The translations under genes and the position numbers were made by a program. Positions 17,347 to 26,206 of a DNA stretch of 64,000 bases are shown piece by piece. The notes under the pieces are model-generated. The model had not been told where the DNA came from. It saw only the letters and a list, made by a program, of their open reading frames with translations, and did no database searches. Position 1 is the first letter of the stretch. The number at the start of each line of letters is the position of its first letter. This DNA comes from Nonomuraea typhae (lineage in GTDB: Bacteria > Actinomycetota > Actinomycetes > Streptosporangiales > Streptosporangiaceae), in assembly GCF_009760925.1 (NCBI RefSeq), contig NZ_VRLV01000001.1:1338813-1402812 (forward strand), in the 5' to 3' direction.

Positions 17347-18009
17347 GTGAGGGTCCTCGTCGTCGAGGACTTCGAGGTCCTCGCCCGCTCCATCGGAACC
17401 GGGCTGCGTCGTGAGGGCATGGCCGTCGACGTCGTCCTGGACGGCACCGCCGCACTCGACCGCCTGGCCGCCACCCGCTACGACGTGGTGATCCTCGACC
17501 GCGACCTGCCCGGCGTCCACGGGGACGAGATCTGCCGGCGGCTGGCCCATGATCGCTGCGAGAGCCGCATACTGATGCTCACCGCCTCCGGCACGATCGA
17601 GGACCGCGTCGACGGGCTCAGCCTCGGCGCCGACGACTACCTGCCCAAGCCGTTCGCGTTCGCCGAACTGGTCGCCCGCGTACGTGCCCTGGCCCGCCGC
17701 GCCACCCCGCCGCTACCGCCCACTCTGATAGGCGGGGACATCACCCTCGATCCGGCCCGCCGTACCGCTTTCCGGGCAGGCCGGCGGCTGGAACTGACGG
17801 CCAGGGAGTTCGCCCTGCTCGAGTGCCTGCTCGCCGTACCCGGCCTGGTCATCTCCGCCGAGGAACTGCTTGAACGCGTCTGGGACGAGGCCGCCGACCC
17901 CTTCAGCAGCGCCGTCAAGCACACCATGCACCGGTTGCGGGCCAAGCTCGGCGACCCGCCCGTGATCGAGACCATCCGCGAAGCCGGCTACCGTTTCGGA
18001 CCGGCATGA
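17347..18009 (+). CDS. OmpR-family response regulator
   Basis: 220 residues from GTG 17347. The receiver domain has the acidic pair E7-D8, phosphoacceptor D51 (VVILDRDLPG), T79 and K101. A winged-helix OmpR/PhoB DNA-binding domain occupies about 125-218 and ends ETIREAGYRFGP. It overlaps the histidine kinase gene by 4 bases. Divergent from the ABC permease, which is a likely target. Confidence 0.95.
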   Translation: MRVLVVEDFEVLARSIGTGLRREGMAVDVVLDGTAALDRLAATRYDVVILDRDLPGVHGDEICRRLAHDRCESRILMLTASGTIEDRVDGLSLGADDYLPKPFAFAELVARVRALARRATPPLPPTLIGGDITLDPARRTAFRAGRRLELTAREFALLECLLAVPGLVISAEELLERVWDEAADPFSSAVKHTMHRLRAKLGDPPVIETIREAGYRFGPA

Positions 18010-19109
18010 CCTCCCGGCGGCTCGCCAGAAGGCCCCTGCAGACGCGGCTCGCGCTCGCCTACGCGGCGGGCTTCTACGCCGCAGGGGTCTTCGTGCTTGT
18101 CCTCGTCGCCGTCCCGCTCGCCGGCATCGATGCGGCCATACCCAAGGGCCGGCCCTCAGCGAGCGCGACCACCGAAACCGGGCCCGGGATCGGCCTGCCC
18201 CACCTCCTCACGGGATCCGCCGTCGCCCTGGTCGTTCTGATTCCCGTCGCCCTGGCTCTGGGCTGGTTCGTCGCCGGCCGCTTCCTGCGCCCGCTGCGCG
18301 CCATCACCACCACCGCCCAGATCATCTCCGCCGGAGACCTCCACCGGCGGCTTTCCCTCGGCGAGCCCACCGACGAGCTGACCGAACTCGGCCACACCCT
18401 CGACGACCTGTTCGCCCGCCTTCAAGCCTCCTTCGACGCCCAACGCCACTTCGTCGCCAACGCCTCGCATGAATTGCGCACCCCTCTGGCCGGCCAGCGC
18501 ACCCTGCTTGAAGTCGCCCTGGCCGACCCCGACGCCGGCACCGACACCCTGCGCTCGGCCTGCCAGGAGGCCCTCGCTCTGGGCGAACACCAGGAGCGGC
18601 TCGTCCAAGCGCTGCTCGCGCTGGCCACCAGCGAACGCGGCGTCACCCGATGGGACACCCTCGACCTCGCCCACGTCGTCGACGGAGTGCTCGCCTCCCG
18701 CCGCGACCAGGCAACGGAGAAAGGCATCGACCTCGCCGGACACCTGACACCCGCCGTGACGGCCGGAGACCCGAAACTGATCGAAAGCCTCGTCGCCAAC
18801 CTCATCGACAACGCCATCCGCCACAACCAAACAGACGGGCACGTAAAGGTCACCACGCAGACCTCCGGTGTGCAGGCGGCCCTTACGGTCACCAACAGCG
18901 GGCCAGTCATCCCCGGCAACCAGATCCAGCGCCTCTTCCAACCCTTCCAGAAACTGGCGCCCGATCGTCACGGCCGTCGCGACGGCTACGGCCTCGGCCT
19001 GGCCATCGTCCAGGCGGTCACGCAGGCTCACCACGCCACCCTCACCACCAGCGCACGCCCGGAAGGCGGCTTGTCGATCACCGTGCGGTTCGCGCAGAAC
19101 CGCCACTAG
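18006..19109 (+). CDS. Membrane sensor histidine kinase
   Basis: 367 residues. Two membrane helices (about 15-40 and 68-92) flank a short external loop of about 30 residues. A HAMP domain follows (FLRPLRAITTTAQIISAGDL). The HisKA box is SHELRTPL with H155, the N-box NLIDNAIRHN and the G-box DGYGLGLAIVQAV. The small sensor loop resembles intramembrane-sensing kinases linked to ABC transporters. Cognate partner is the upstream response regulator. Confidence 0.95.
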   Translation: MTSRRLARRPLQTRLALAYAAGFYAAGVFVLVLVAVPLAGIDAAIPKGRPSASATTETGPGIGLPHLLTGSAVALVVLIPVALALGWFVAGRFLRPLRAITTTAQIISAGDLHRRLSLGEPTDELTELGHTLDDLFARLQASFDAQRHFVANASHELRTPLAGQRTLLEVALADPDAGTDTLRSACQEALALGEHQERLVQALLALATSERGVTRWDTLDLAHVVDGVLASRRDQATEKGIDLAGHLTPAVTAGDPKLIESLVANLIDNAIRHNQTDGHVKVTTQTSGVQAALTVTNSGPVIPGNQIQRLFQPFQKLAPDRHGRRDGYGLGLAIVQAVTQAHHATLTTSARPEGGLSITVRFAQNRH

Positions 19110-19179
19110 CGTCGGGTGCAGCCGTTCGGCCGGCGCCGACCGGGCAGCTCCACGAAACACCTCCTCTACGCTTCTCAGC

Positions 19180-20328
19180 GTGCTGAACAGACGGACATAC
19201 CGGGTCGTGGACGGTGAGCGGATCGAGGGCACCTGGCGGCCGATCTTCATCAACAACGGCGGAACCTACGTCTTGACCGATCTGCTGATCTACGCCGACG
19301 GAATGATCGACTGCTGGGACACGGTCGATCTCGACGGACTGCGGACCAAACTGGAGCAGGGGTGGATCGCGACCCGCATCGAGCCCGGCGCGCGGGCATC
19401 GGCCGGCGACCTGGCCGGCTGGGTCATGCACGATGCCAGCGTCTGGATCGATCCGGACGACTTCCTCGTGCAGGTCGCCGACCAGATCGACCGGCTGAAC
19501 GACCGCCCGGACTCCACGGGAAGGTGCCTGCTGGCGCTCGAGCGATACCTGACCAGCCGGAGCGACGCGGACCGACGCACTCTGGCCGGCCTCTATCTGG
19601 CGATCCCGGCGATGGACCGGCGCTACGCGCTGGGCGACATGGACCACAAGGACTGGCCGTTACGCGTCGTGTGCACAGAGGCAGGCGACCTGCTGATCGG
19701 CGAGGGCGCGGCCGGGCACCGTCCCGTCGTCACCCACGAGATGCGCCAAGTGGCCTTCGACTACTTCGCCGAGCGCGACCGTTCCGTCGCCGAGTACCGC
19801 CGCCGCGAACCCGACGATCCATCGCAGCCTCGCCGCGCACCCGTGCAGCTCAACGCGGTCGTCTTCCCCAAGGGCTGGCCCAAGGACGCGGGCGTCCTGG
19901 TGCTGCGCAACGAGTATCCCGCCCCGATCGAGCACGCGGGACGGCTCTACCCGACCGTCACCCACGCCTACTGGGCGCTGTCCACTCGGGATCCGGAAGT
20001 CGCCGAGCGCATCCGCACGGCACCACGGCCCCATGACGCCGCGCAGATCGCCGAGGGTACGGCCCGCCGTACGCACTGGTCCGACATGCGGGCCGCGGTC
20101 ATGGCGGCCCTGCTCCGCGCCAAATACGCCCAGCACCCCGCGCTCGCGGATCAGTTGCTGGCCACCGGCGACGCCCCCATCCGCTACACCGGACTCGGTT
20201 CTGACTACTGGCTCACCGGCGGTCAGAAAGGCGCCAACTGGATCGGGCGGCTGCTGGAGCTGGTCCGTGCCGAACTGACCGCCCAGCGCGAAGGGTTCCC
20301 GACCGGGACCGGAGACGCAACGCGCTGA
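19180..20328 (+). CDS. NADAR-domain protein with extra N-terminal domain
   Basis: 382 residues from GTG 19180; a longer upstream frame overlaps the kinase gene and is unlikely. The N-terminal 220 residues (WRPIFINNGGTYVLTDLLIY and following) form a domain I do not recognise. The C-terminal half is a NADAR/YbiA-like domain: LRNEYPAPIEHAGRLYPTVT, then HAYWAL, and near the end GSDYWLTGGQKGANWIGRLL. NADAR domains cleave ADP-ribose from N-glycosidic adducts; some reverse guanine ADP-ribosylation in DNA and act as antitoxins. No toxin gene is adjacent. A role in ADP-ribose metabolism or defence is likely. Confidence 0.85.
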   Translation: MLNRRTYRVVDGERIEGTWRPIFINNGGTYVLTDLLIYADGMIDCWDTVDLDGLRTKLEQGWIATRIEPGARASAGDLAGWVMHDASVWIDPDDFLVQVADQIDRLNDRPDSTGRCLLALERYLTSRSDADRRTLAGLYLAIPAMDRRYALGDMDHKDWPLRVVCTEAGDLLIGEGAAGHRPVVTHEMRQVAFDYFAERDRSVAEYRRREPDDPSQPRRAPVQLNAVVFPKGWPKDAGVLVLRNEYPAPIEHAGRLYPTVTHAYWALSTRDPEVAERIRTAPRPHDAAQIAEGTARRTHWSDMRAAVMAALLRAKYAQHPALADQLLATGDAPIRYTGLGSDYWLTGGQKGANWIGRLLELVRAELTAQREGFPTGTGDATR

Positions 20329-20358
20329 AGCGGATCACGCGCACCCGACGGACAGCGC

Positions 20359-21882
20359 CTACGGCCGGACTAGCACGACGTTGCCGAGCGAACGCTGACC
20401 GGTGGCGTCGGAGGGACGGTTGACGATGCCAGTGGGCGCGGTGACCATGACGCTCGACCCGCCGCCGTCGAGGTTCATGGCCTCGTGCGCGCCGAGCCGC
20501 TTCATCAGCGCGGCCGTCTGCGCGATCCCGAGCCCCTCGCTGTACCCGGCCTGCCGCCCGTCGACGACCACCAGCATCAGCCTGCCGCGCCCGTCCACGC
20601 CGATCATCGAGCGAGGGTTGCTCCTGATCAGCCAGTTGTAGGTGAAGGTCTGGTCCGTGCCTTCACGGATCAGCCCGTCGGCCATGGCGTTCACCGACAC
20701 CTGCCCGTCGCGCACGAGCGTGGGGCCGACCTGCAAGATCGTGGTGTCCTTGGTGAGCGGGACGCGACGGCCTTCGCCGTCCTTGACGCGTTCGGTGAAG
20801 GTCACCCGCTTGCCGGCGGACAGGTGCCCGAGCAGCCACGCGGCGCTCTCACCGATCGCCTGAACGGTCGATCCGCCGACGGGAGCGGCCGCACCGCGCG
20901 TGGTGTTCACCGCGATCACCTTGCCGCGGGCATCGAGTACGGCTTCCGCGCCCTCGCCCGCGGGCGGCTTGCCCCATTCAGGAGTGAACCGCACAAGCTC
21001 ACTGCCGTCAGTACATTTCAGATCATGCTGCGGCTTCTCGGTCGGCTGGTCACCGCCGACGCCGCCGCAGTTCCACACCTCACCGGGCAGCCTGTTGACG
21101 CCGTCGAGCTCGATCGAGTCGCGGCCGGTGCTGAGCGTCACGTGGGCGGTGTAAGCGTCGACGTCCACGCGCCGGCCGCCACGGGTGATCTTGATGCCGC
21201 CACGCCCTTGGGTGGCCGAGCCGATCAGCTTGCCGTCCTTGACGTACAGGCCGCCAGGGGCGCTGTTGTAGAACCACTGAGCGTTGATCCCGGCGACGGC
21301 GCCCGCGGCGGCGGCCAGGTCGGTGAGCCTCTCCGTGCCGTTGAGCGTGGGCCCGAAATCGGTGCCGACCGTGCCGCGGAACGTGCGGAAGTCCACCCGG
21401 AGCACGTGCACCTTCTGCGGCGCGCCCGCGTCGGCGCCGTCCTGCGCGGTGTAGCGGGTCCCACCGGCGAACCCGGCCGCGCGGATCCTGCTCAGCATCG
21501 CCGACGCCTCGCCGCCGGCCGCGAAGCGCCCGACCCGGACGATCCAGCCGAGAACCCCGGCCGGATGGTCGGCGAAGGCGGGCGAGTCCACCTGCTCGAC
21601 GCGCGGCTCGAACCCCTTGTCCCGCAGCGCCGTCGCCACCCGCTCGGCGATCTCCTTGGAGCCGAGCGCCGTGCCCGCCGTGCCCAGCGGGCCGTCGATG
21701 GTCGCGGGCAGATACACGTGAACAGTCCAGACGTCGTCGCCGTCCACGGCGCCGAGCGCGAACGAGGTCAGGGTCACGCCTGGCGCCACCGTGGTGGTCG
21801 CCGGCTCTTCCCGTGCCCCCGCGGGCGCGCTGTTCAGCAGTACGGCTGCCGCCACCGCCACGGAGAGGAGTTTCCTGGGCAT
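20359..21882 (-). CDS. Secreted phosphodiester glycosidase (NAGPA) family protein
   Basis: 507 residues from ATG 21882, preceded by GGAGG. A signal peptide of about 24 residues is followed by an N-terminal SPOR-like region (VATALRDKGFEPRVEQVD) and then the NAGPA domain. Diagnostic segments are AGINAQWFYNSAPGGLYVK, RSMIGVDGRGRLMLVVVDGR and HEAMNLDGGGSSVM. Relatives remove N-acetylglucosamine from phosphodiesters, and bacterial members act on cell-wall or extracellular glycans. Divergent from the phosphatase at 22071 with a 15-bp palindrome between. Confidence 0.9.
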   Translation of the reverse strand: MPRKLLSVAVAAAVLLNSAPAGAREEPATTTVAPGVTLTSFALGAVDGDDVWTVHVYLPATIDGPLGTAGTALGSKEIAERVATALRDKGFEPRVEQVDSPAFADHPAGVLGWIVRVGRFAAGGEASAMLSRIRAAGFAGGTRYTAQDGADAGAPQKVHVLRVDFRTFRGTVGTDFGPTLNGTERLTDLAAAAGAVAGINAQWFYNSAPGGLYVKDGKLIGSATQGRGGIKITRGGRRVDVDAYTAHVTLSTGRDSIELDGVNRLPGEVWNCGGVGGDQPTEKPQHDLKCTDGSELVRFTPEWGKPPAGEGAEAVLDARGKVIAVNTTRGAAAPVGGSTVQAIGESAAWLLGHLSAGKRVTFTERVKDGEGRRVPLTKDTTILQVGPTLVRDGQVSVNAMADGLIREGTDQTFTYNWLIRSNPRSMIGVDGRGRLMLVVVDGRQAGYSEGLGIAQTAALMKRLGAHEAMNLDGGGSSVMVTAPTGIVNRPSDATGQRSLGNVVLVRP

Positions 21883-21997
21883 GTGCCTCCTTTGTCCGTC
21901 GGCATGTTGCCAGCAGGCCGGAAACATCGGGTGACACGCGCCTGAACAGAGCCACGGGCCCTTCACCGCCGCATTGCCCGGAAGTTCAGGAAGAGGT

Positions 21998-22012
21998 CAC
22001 CGGATGCCGGTG
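21998..22012. promoter_or_regulatory. Palindrome between divergent secreted enzymes
   Basis: CACCGG-ATG-CCGGTG, a perfect 15-bp palindrome, lies 116 bases upstream of the phosphodiester glycosidase start and 59 bases upstream of the phosphatase start. It is a candidate shared operator. Confidence 0.45.
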
Positions 22013-22070
22013 TGATCGCCGGGCGGCTTCCTTTACGTTGGTACGGCTGGCGCGAAGGCAGGGAGCGGCG

Positions 22071-23369
22071 ATGTCGATCTCTCGACGTACGGTGCTGGGC
22101 GGCATGGCGGCGGTCGGCGCGGCCGCGGCCACGGGTGTCGCCGAGGCCGCGGCGTGGGCAGGAGGACCGCGGCGGGCCAAGCATGTGATCGTGGTGGACT
22201 GGGATGGCTTCGACCCGAGCTACCTGGGGCGTGTGGCGACCCCTCAGCTGGATCGGCTGGCCGCGCGGGGGACCCTGGCGGTGGCGGAGGGGACGTTCCA
22301 CACGGTCTCCAATCCCTGCCGCGCGTCCATGAGCACGGGGGCCTATCCCGAGGTGCACGGCAACGTCGCCTACGTGTTCGATCCGGTGAGCGGCAGGGCT
22401 CAGGGGCAGAGCCGGTTCCTGGCGGCGCAGACCATCGCCGAGGCGCTGGCGGCCGAGGGGCGGACCGTCGCCTCTGTGCAGTGGTACATGATCCAGAACC
22501 ACGGCGTGCGCTACGGCGATCCGGAGCATCTGTACGTCCAGCCCGGCGGCGGGTTCGGGCAGCGGGTCGACGTGGCGATCGACATCCTCAACCTGCGCCC
22601 GGTGCTGTCGGACGGTCAGTGGGTGACGGTCCCGAAGGTTCCCGACCTGCTCGCCGTCTACAGCTCCGACCTCGACGGTCTGGGCCACGCGGAGGGCCCG
22701 GACAGCCCCGGTATGGCCGCGCTGCTGGCCGCGCACGACCGTCAGCTCGGCAGGCTGGTGCAGGCCACCAAGGATGTCGGGATATATCCGGATACCGCAT
22801 TCCTGCTCACGAGTGATCATGGCATGACGGCCTGGAACCGCAGCGTGCTCCCCCACGTGGTCGAGGCCGTCGAGGCCACCGGTCACAGCGTGGAGATCGT
22901 CCCCTCGGGCGCCGCCCCGGATCCCGGCACCGAGGTCGTCATCGTGCCCAACGCGGTCCGGGTGGGCGACATCACGCTACGCGGTCCCGCCTCCGGCCCG
23001 CGCGCCCGCGTCAGGATCCGGGCGGCGCTACAGCGGCTTCCGCAGATCGGCCGTGTACTCGACGACCGCGCGTTACGGTCGCTGCACGCCGGCGACAAGC
23101 TCGGCGACCTGGTGGCCGAGGCGAAGCCCCCGTGGGGATTCGGCTACCCCGAGCCGCCCGCAGGGGAGTGGCGCGGGGCGCACGGCAGCCTGCGGGAGAT
23201 GAAGGTTCCCCTGCTGCTGTCCGGAGCGGGTGTCCGGCCGGGCCTTCGCCTGCGCCGGCCACGGCTGATCGATGTCGCCCCCACGATCGCGGCCTTGCTC
23301 GGCGCCCGTCCGCCCGCACATGCCCAGGGGCGGGACCTGACCGGGAACGCCGGATTCCCGCTGACTTAG
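22071..23369 (+). CDS. Tat-exported alkaline phosphatase-superfamily phosphodiesterase
   Basis: 432 residues from ATG 22071. A Tat signal (SRRTVLGG then an Ala-rich core) precedes a type I phosphodiesterase/nucleotide pyrophosphatase fold. Metal-binding segments are DWDGFDPSYL near the N-terminus, DLDGLGHAEGPDSPG in the middle, SDHGM (metal Asp/His) and GAHGS near the C-terminus. The nucleophile is probably in TVSNPCRASMSTGAYP. Folding before export fits a metalloenzyme. Physiological substrate is unknown. Confidence 0.92.
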   Translation: MSISRRTVLGGMAAVGAAAATGVAEAAAWAGGPRRAKHVIVVDWDGFDPSYLGRVATPQLDRLAARGTLAVAEGTFHTVSNPCRASMSTGAYPEVHGNVAYVFDPVSGRAQGQSRFLAAQTIAEALAAEGRTVASVQWYMIQNHGVRYGDPEHLYVQPGGGFGQRVDVAIDILNLRPVLSDGQWVTVPKVPDLLAVYSSDLDGLGHAEGPDSPGMAALLAAHDRQLGRLVQATKDVGIYPDTAFLLTSDHGMTAWNRSVLPHVVEAVEATGHSVEIVPSGAAPDPGTEVVIVPNAVRVGDITLRGPASGPRARVRIRAALQRLPQIGRVLDDRALRSLHAGDKLGDLVAEAKPPWGFGYPEPPAGEWRGAHGSLREMKVPLLLSGAGVRPGLRLRRPRLIDVAPTIAALLGARPPAHAQGRDLTGNAGFPLT

Positions 23370-23388
23370 CGATCTAGGGAGCGGGCGG

Positions 23389-23413
23389 AAGGGCCGTGCC
23401 CGGCACGGCCCTT
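23389..23413. terminator. Hairpin terminator after phosphatase gene
   Basis: AAGGGCCGTG and CACGGCCCTT form a perfect 10-bp stem around a CCCGG loop, 20 bases after the phosphatase stop codon. Confidence 0.75.
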
Positions 23414-23420
23414 GTGGTCG

Positions 23421-23590
23421 CCGGATGAACCCATGCCCGCGGGTCCGGCGAGATCGTGCGGCCGCATGGACGCCACCGGCCGGCGGATCACCTTCGACGC
23501 CGTTGCGCGCGAGGCCGGCGTCTCCCAGCCCTGGCTCTATGTCCAAGCCGATCTGTGCGCCGAGATCCAGACCTCCGTCCAGCGCCATCC
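23421..23590 (+). pseudogene. DUF6262-type gene remnant with right 42-bp repeat
   Basis: The frame reads RMDATGRRITFDAVAREAGV then SQPWLYVQADLCAEI, the N-terminal HTH-like signature of DUF6262 proteins, which are encoded with tyrosine recombinases in Tn554-like elements. Only this block remains; the frame then runs into the secreted protein gene. Its first 42 bases (23421-23462) are the direct repeat also found at 9861-9902. Part of a dispersed recombinase unit whose other scraps lie near 29.6 and 34.3 kb. Confidence 0.75.
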
Positions 23591-23690
23591 CGCCTCGACG
23601 GCGGCGCAGAGGAAACCGGTGATCACTGGTACGCTCCGGGCATTCCTGAAGATCAGTCGATCGACTGCCACGCCCTCGAGGGACCTGTAT

Positions 23691-24668
23691 ATGCGCCGGT
23701 TGCCAGCCTTATTCTCCGCTGTCCTCATCGGTTCAACGACGGCACTCACCATCCCGGCTCCGGCCGAAGCCGCCGTCCCCGATGTGGTGCGTGCCGTGCA
23801 GAACCAGATGGCCAAAGGCGCCACCATCAGATACACGCAGTACGGAACTGTCTCCCTGGGCAGCAGAAACAAATACGGCGGTCAGGCCCGGGTCTTCCGC
23901 TACCAGATACTGCAGAACGGAACGATGCTCGTCGGCAAGAGCGGCGTCAGCGCGGTGAACACCACCCGCCGGGTGGAGTTCAACCGTCACCTGATCTCGC
24001 TGCCCAAGGAGCGCGCCGCCGAGGGCGACCTCGTCTCGCAAAGCCTGCTCGCCCAGATCCAGCCGCACCGCTGGGTCAACACCAGCGGGCGCTTCTACAG
24101 CACCGGACGCCTGTGGACCGCCGAGCTGCCCAAGGGTAAGACCTGGGCGCGGCGAACCAACCGCAGCCCCGCGGCCACGGCCTTCAGCGACTCGCTCTTC
24201 AACCCCTTCGAGATCCCGACGCTCAGGGCGCTGATCCCGCGCGCGGAGAAGAAGAGGTTCAACCTCCCGAACCCGGCCGGCAAAACCCCCGATCGCAAGG
24301 TGACCGGGTTCTACGCCGGCTGGCTCAGCGCCGCCGAATGGTACGACCTGTCACCCACGTTCCGCGAAGTCGTGGGCCAGCGCCCCGATGCTAGCTACGC
24401 CAACCACATGATCGGCTGGAAGATCGACTTCGACAAGCAAGGGCTGCCGTTCAAGTTCGGCGCCGGCTGGTCGAAGGATCCGGGCAGGGGACCCGAAACC
24501 GGCGGCGGCGCCGGGATCGAAATCCAGAGCTGGGGGCCGCTCACTACCATCGCCGAACCCCGCCCGGCCCAGGCCGCCGCCGTCCGTGCCCCAGCCGGAG
24601 GGCTGCCTGAGTTCGACGACTTGGGAGAAGTGATCAGAGAGGCCGTCCGGCCGACAAACAAGCCGTGA
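23691..24668 (+). CDS. Secreted hypothetical protein
   Basis: 325 residues from ATG 23691 (GAGG about 10 bases upstream); the open frame to its left belongs to the DUF6262 scrap. A signal peptide of about 25 residues ends APAEAA. The mature part opens VPDVVRAVQNQMAKGATIRY and contains GTVSLGSRNKYGG and SQSLLAQIQPHRWVNTSGR. It recalls actinobacterial secreted or lipoprotein-like families of about 300 residues, but I cannot name one. No Cys is evident in the mature chain and there is no membrane anchor. Confidence 0.75.
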   Translation: MRRLPALFSAVLIGSTTALTIPAPAEAAVPDVVRAVQNQMAKGATIRYTQYGTVSLGSRNKYGGQARVFRYQILQNGTMLVGKSGVSAVNTTRRVEFNRHLISLPKERAAEGDLVSQSLLAQIQPHRWVNTSGRFYSTGRLWTAELPKGKTWARRTNRSPAATAFSDSLFNPFEIPTLRALIPRAEKKRFNLPNPAGKTPDRKVTGFYAGWLSAAEWYDLSPTFREVVGQRPDASYANHMIGWKIDFDKQGLPFKFGAGWSKDPGRGPETGGGAGIEIQSWGPLTTIAEPRPAQAAAVRAPAGGLPEFDDLGEVIREAVRPTNKP

Positions 24669-25040
24669 GACGAGCCGACGCCGCTGCAGGCCACGCGGGG
24701 CGGCCGGGGCGCCATGGGTGTGCGACACGATGCCGGATCATGTGGATGTTGCGGCGTTTGCGCTTGTTGTGGCGGACCTACTGGTCCCCGCCGGTCCCGC
24801 GTGGCCGCTTCCGGCGTCGGCCCTTCGGTCTGATCACCGAGCGGAGCATCTGCACGCTCAGCTGATCGTCGTCCGGCTGGAGGCGACCTTCGGCCACGGG
24901 GAGGGGCTGAGCGCTGGGCGTGGCAGGCGCGGATCGAGGCCCGGCTGGGCGAACTGCAGGCTGAGTGACGGCCTGGCTGTCCGGCCCTGGAAGGTGGCCT
25001 TCAGTCGGCGAACACTGCACTGGACAGTGCGAGGGAGGCC
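24669..25040. other. Region of short, degraded frames
   Basis: No intact gene. One plus-strand frame ends AWQARIEARLGELQAE then stop near 24967, like the coiled tail of a lost gene. Other frames are short and carry no motif. The region adjoins another frameshifted gene and is probably decayed mobile DNA. Confidence 0.5.
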
Positions 25041-25261
25041 ATGAGGTGGCAGGATCTGCGGGATCGGTTGCTGCTCGGTCCGGCGACCGGGCCGGTTGAG
25101 CAGGTGGCCCTCCCGGGCGGGTGGCCGCAGGAACTGCGGGCGCTTGTCGCCGAGCAGCACGGGAAATCGACGCGATCCGGGGCGCGACGCCGAGGGAGAA
25201 GACGCGGATGAAGCAGGTCAACGTGGAGCACGCGGGCCGAACGTTTCAGGAGCGTTGCTGA
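25041..25261 (+). pseudogene. Small unidentified gene with apparent frameshift
   Basis: From ATG 25041 the frame encodes MRWQDLRDRLLLGPATGPVE through QELRALVAEQHG, then shifts near 25160 at a GGGAAA run. After a one-base shift it continues EIDAIRGATPREKTRMKQVN and VEHAGRTFQERC to a stop at 25261. The two halves together look like one protein of about 73 residues. Family unknown, possibly phage-derived. The frameshift could be a true mutation or a sequencing error in the G-run. Confidence 0.5.
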
Positions 25262-25820
25262 GCTCCGAGCAGCCGCGCGGCCGCTTTGCTTGGAGGTGAG
25301 CGAGGGCTTGCGCCATGTGACGTGGGCGTGGCAGGCCGTAGGCGACCTCGTGCTCCACCAGGTGCGTGGGGATCACGAACTGGTTCACCTTCCCGCAAGT
25401 CTCGTCCGATGGCGGAGTAGATCAACAAGACGTCGCGCGGCGATCATCAGCGGGCCGTGTCTGGCCCCCGGCCTGTATCCGGTCGCTGTCCATGATGCGC
25501 CGCACGCCCGGTTCCTCAACCCCCCGGTGATCACCCTGGAGTGCGGGACGCAGGTTCCTGGGCCAGATCGGTATGAGAATGGGGGCGCGTTTCTCACAAG
25601 TTGCCGGGTCACCGGCTCGCCGTAGGTGGAAGCAGAGCCCGGCGGCAGTGGGGTGCGGCCGCGCTCCATCTCCCGGGGTAGGACCTGCAACGGAACCTCT
25701 TGCCCCAGATCTGGGCCGGTCATGGCTTTGCGCGTGACCGCGGTCGGAAAGGACATCCGCAGAGATGGGGCTTTCGGGGAGCGGCTCGGAAATGAGGTGC
25801 TCGACGTGCGGAGGTGAGCG
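25262..25820. other. Intergenic region without supported gene
   Basis: Frames of about 110 residues exist on both strands but have no recognisable domain, poor starts and mixed codon use. I see no repeat or strong hairpin. The last 60 bases should contain the promoter of the XapX/DAPG-hydrolase operon. Confidence 0.5.
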
Positions 25821-25973
25821 ATGCTGCCCTACCTCCAATCGCTGGTCGCCGGGGTGATCGTGGGCGGCGTGTACGGACTGATCAAGGTCCCGTCGCCGGC
25901 TCCGCCGACGGTGGCTTTGGTGGGGCTGGCGGGGATGCTGATCGGCTACGGGCTGCCCGGGTTGTTCGGATGA
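25821..25973 (+). CDS. XapX-domain (DUF1427) small membrane protein
   Basis: 50 residues from ATG 25821 with GGAGGTGAGCG just before it. It consists of two hydrophobic hairpin segments, LVAGVIVGGVYGLIKVPSP then APPTVALVGLAGMLIGYGLP. The SPAPP turn between two helices is the hallmark of XapX proteins. The start of the next gene overlaps its stop (ATGA). Role in membrane transport or organisation is unproven for the family. Confidence 0.85.
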   Translation: MLPYLQSLVAGVIVGGVYGLIKVPSPAPPTVALVGLAGMLIGYGLPGLFG

Positions 25974-26200
25974 CCCGCACAGTCTTGGCCTACGTCATCT
26001 CCCTCGGCGCCGGGATCATCGCGGGCCTCGTGTATTGGCTCATGGGGGTGGCGACCCCGGCTCCGCCCTGGCAGGCGCTGTGCGGACTGCTCGGGATTCT
26101 CTTCGGTGAGGCATGCATCAGGCGACTACGCGAACGGCTACCGCGCCGCCGCGGCCAGGGCACGCCTGCGCCATCCGATCGAACCGCAGGAAAGGACTGA
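25970..26200 (+). CDS. Second XapX-like small membrane protein
   Basis: 76 residues overlapping the first XapX gene by 4 bases. It has the same two-helix plan: LAYVISLGAGIIAGLVYWLM, then the turn TPAPPWQ, then ALCGLLGILFGEA. A basic C-terminal tail follows (RRLRERLPRRRGQ). The two XapX proteins are probably paralogues that act together. The DAPG-hydrolase-like gene starts 6 bases downstream. Confidence 0.85.
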   Translation: MTRTVLAYVISLGAGIIAGLVYWLMGVATPAPPWQALCGLLGILFGEACIRRLRERLPRRRGQGTPAPSDRTAGKD

Positions 26201-26206
26201 AACGGC

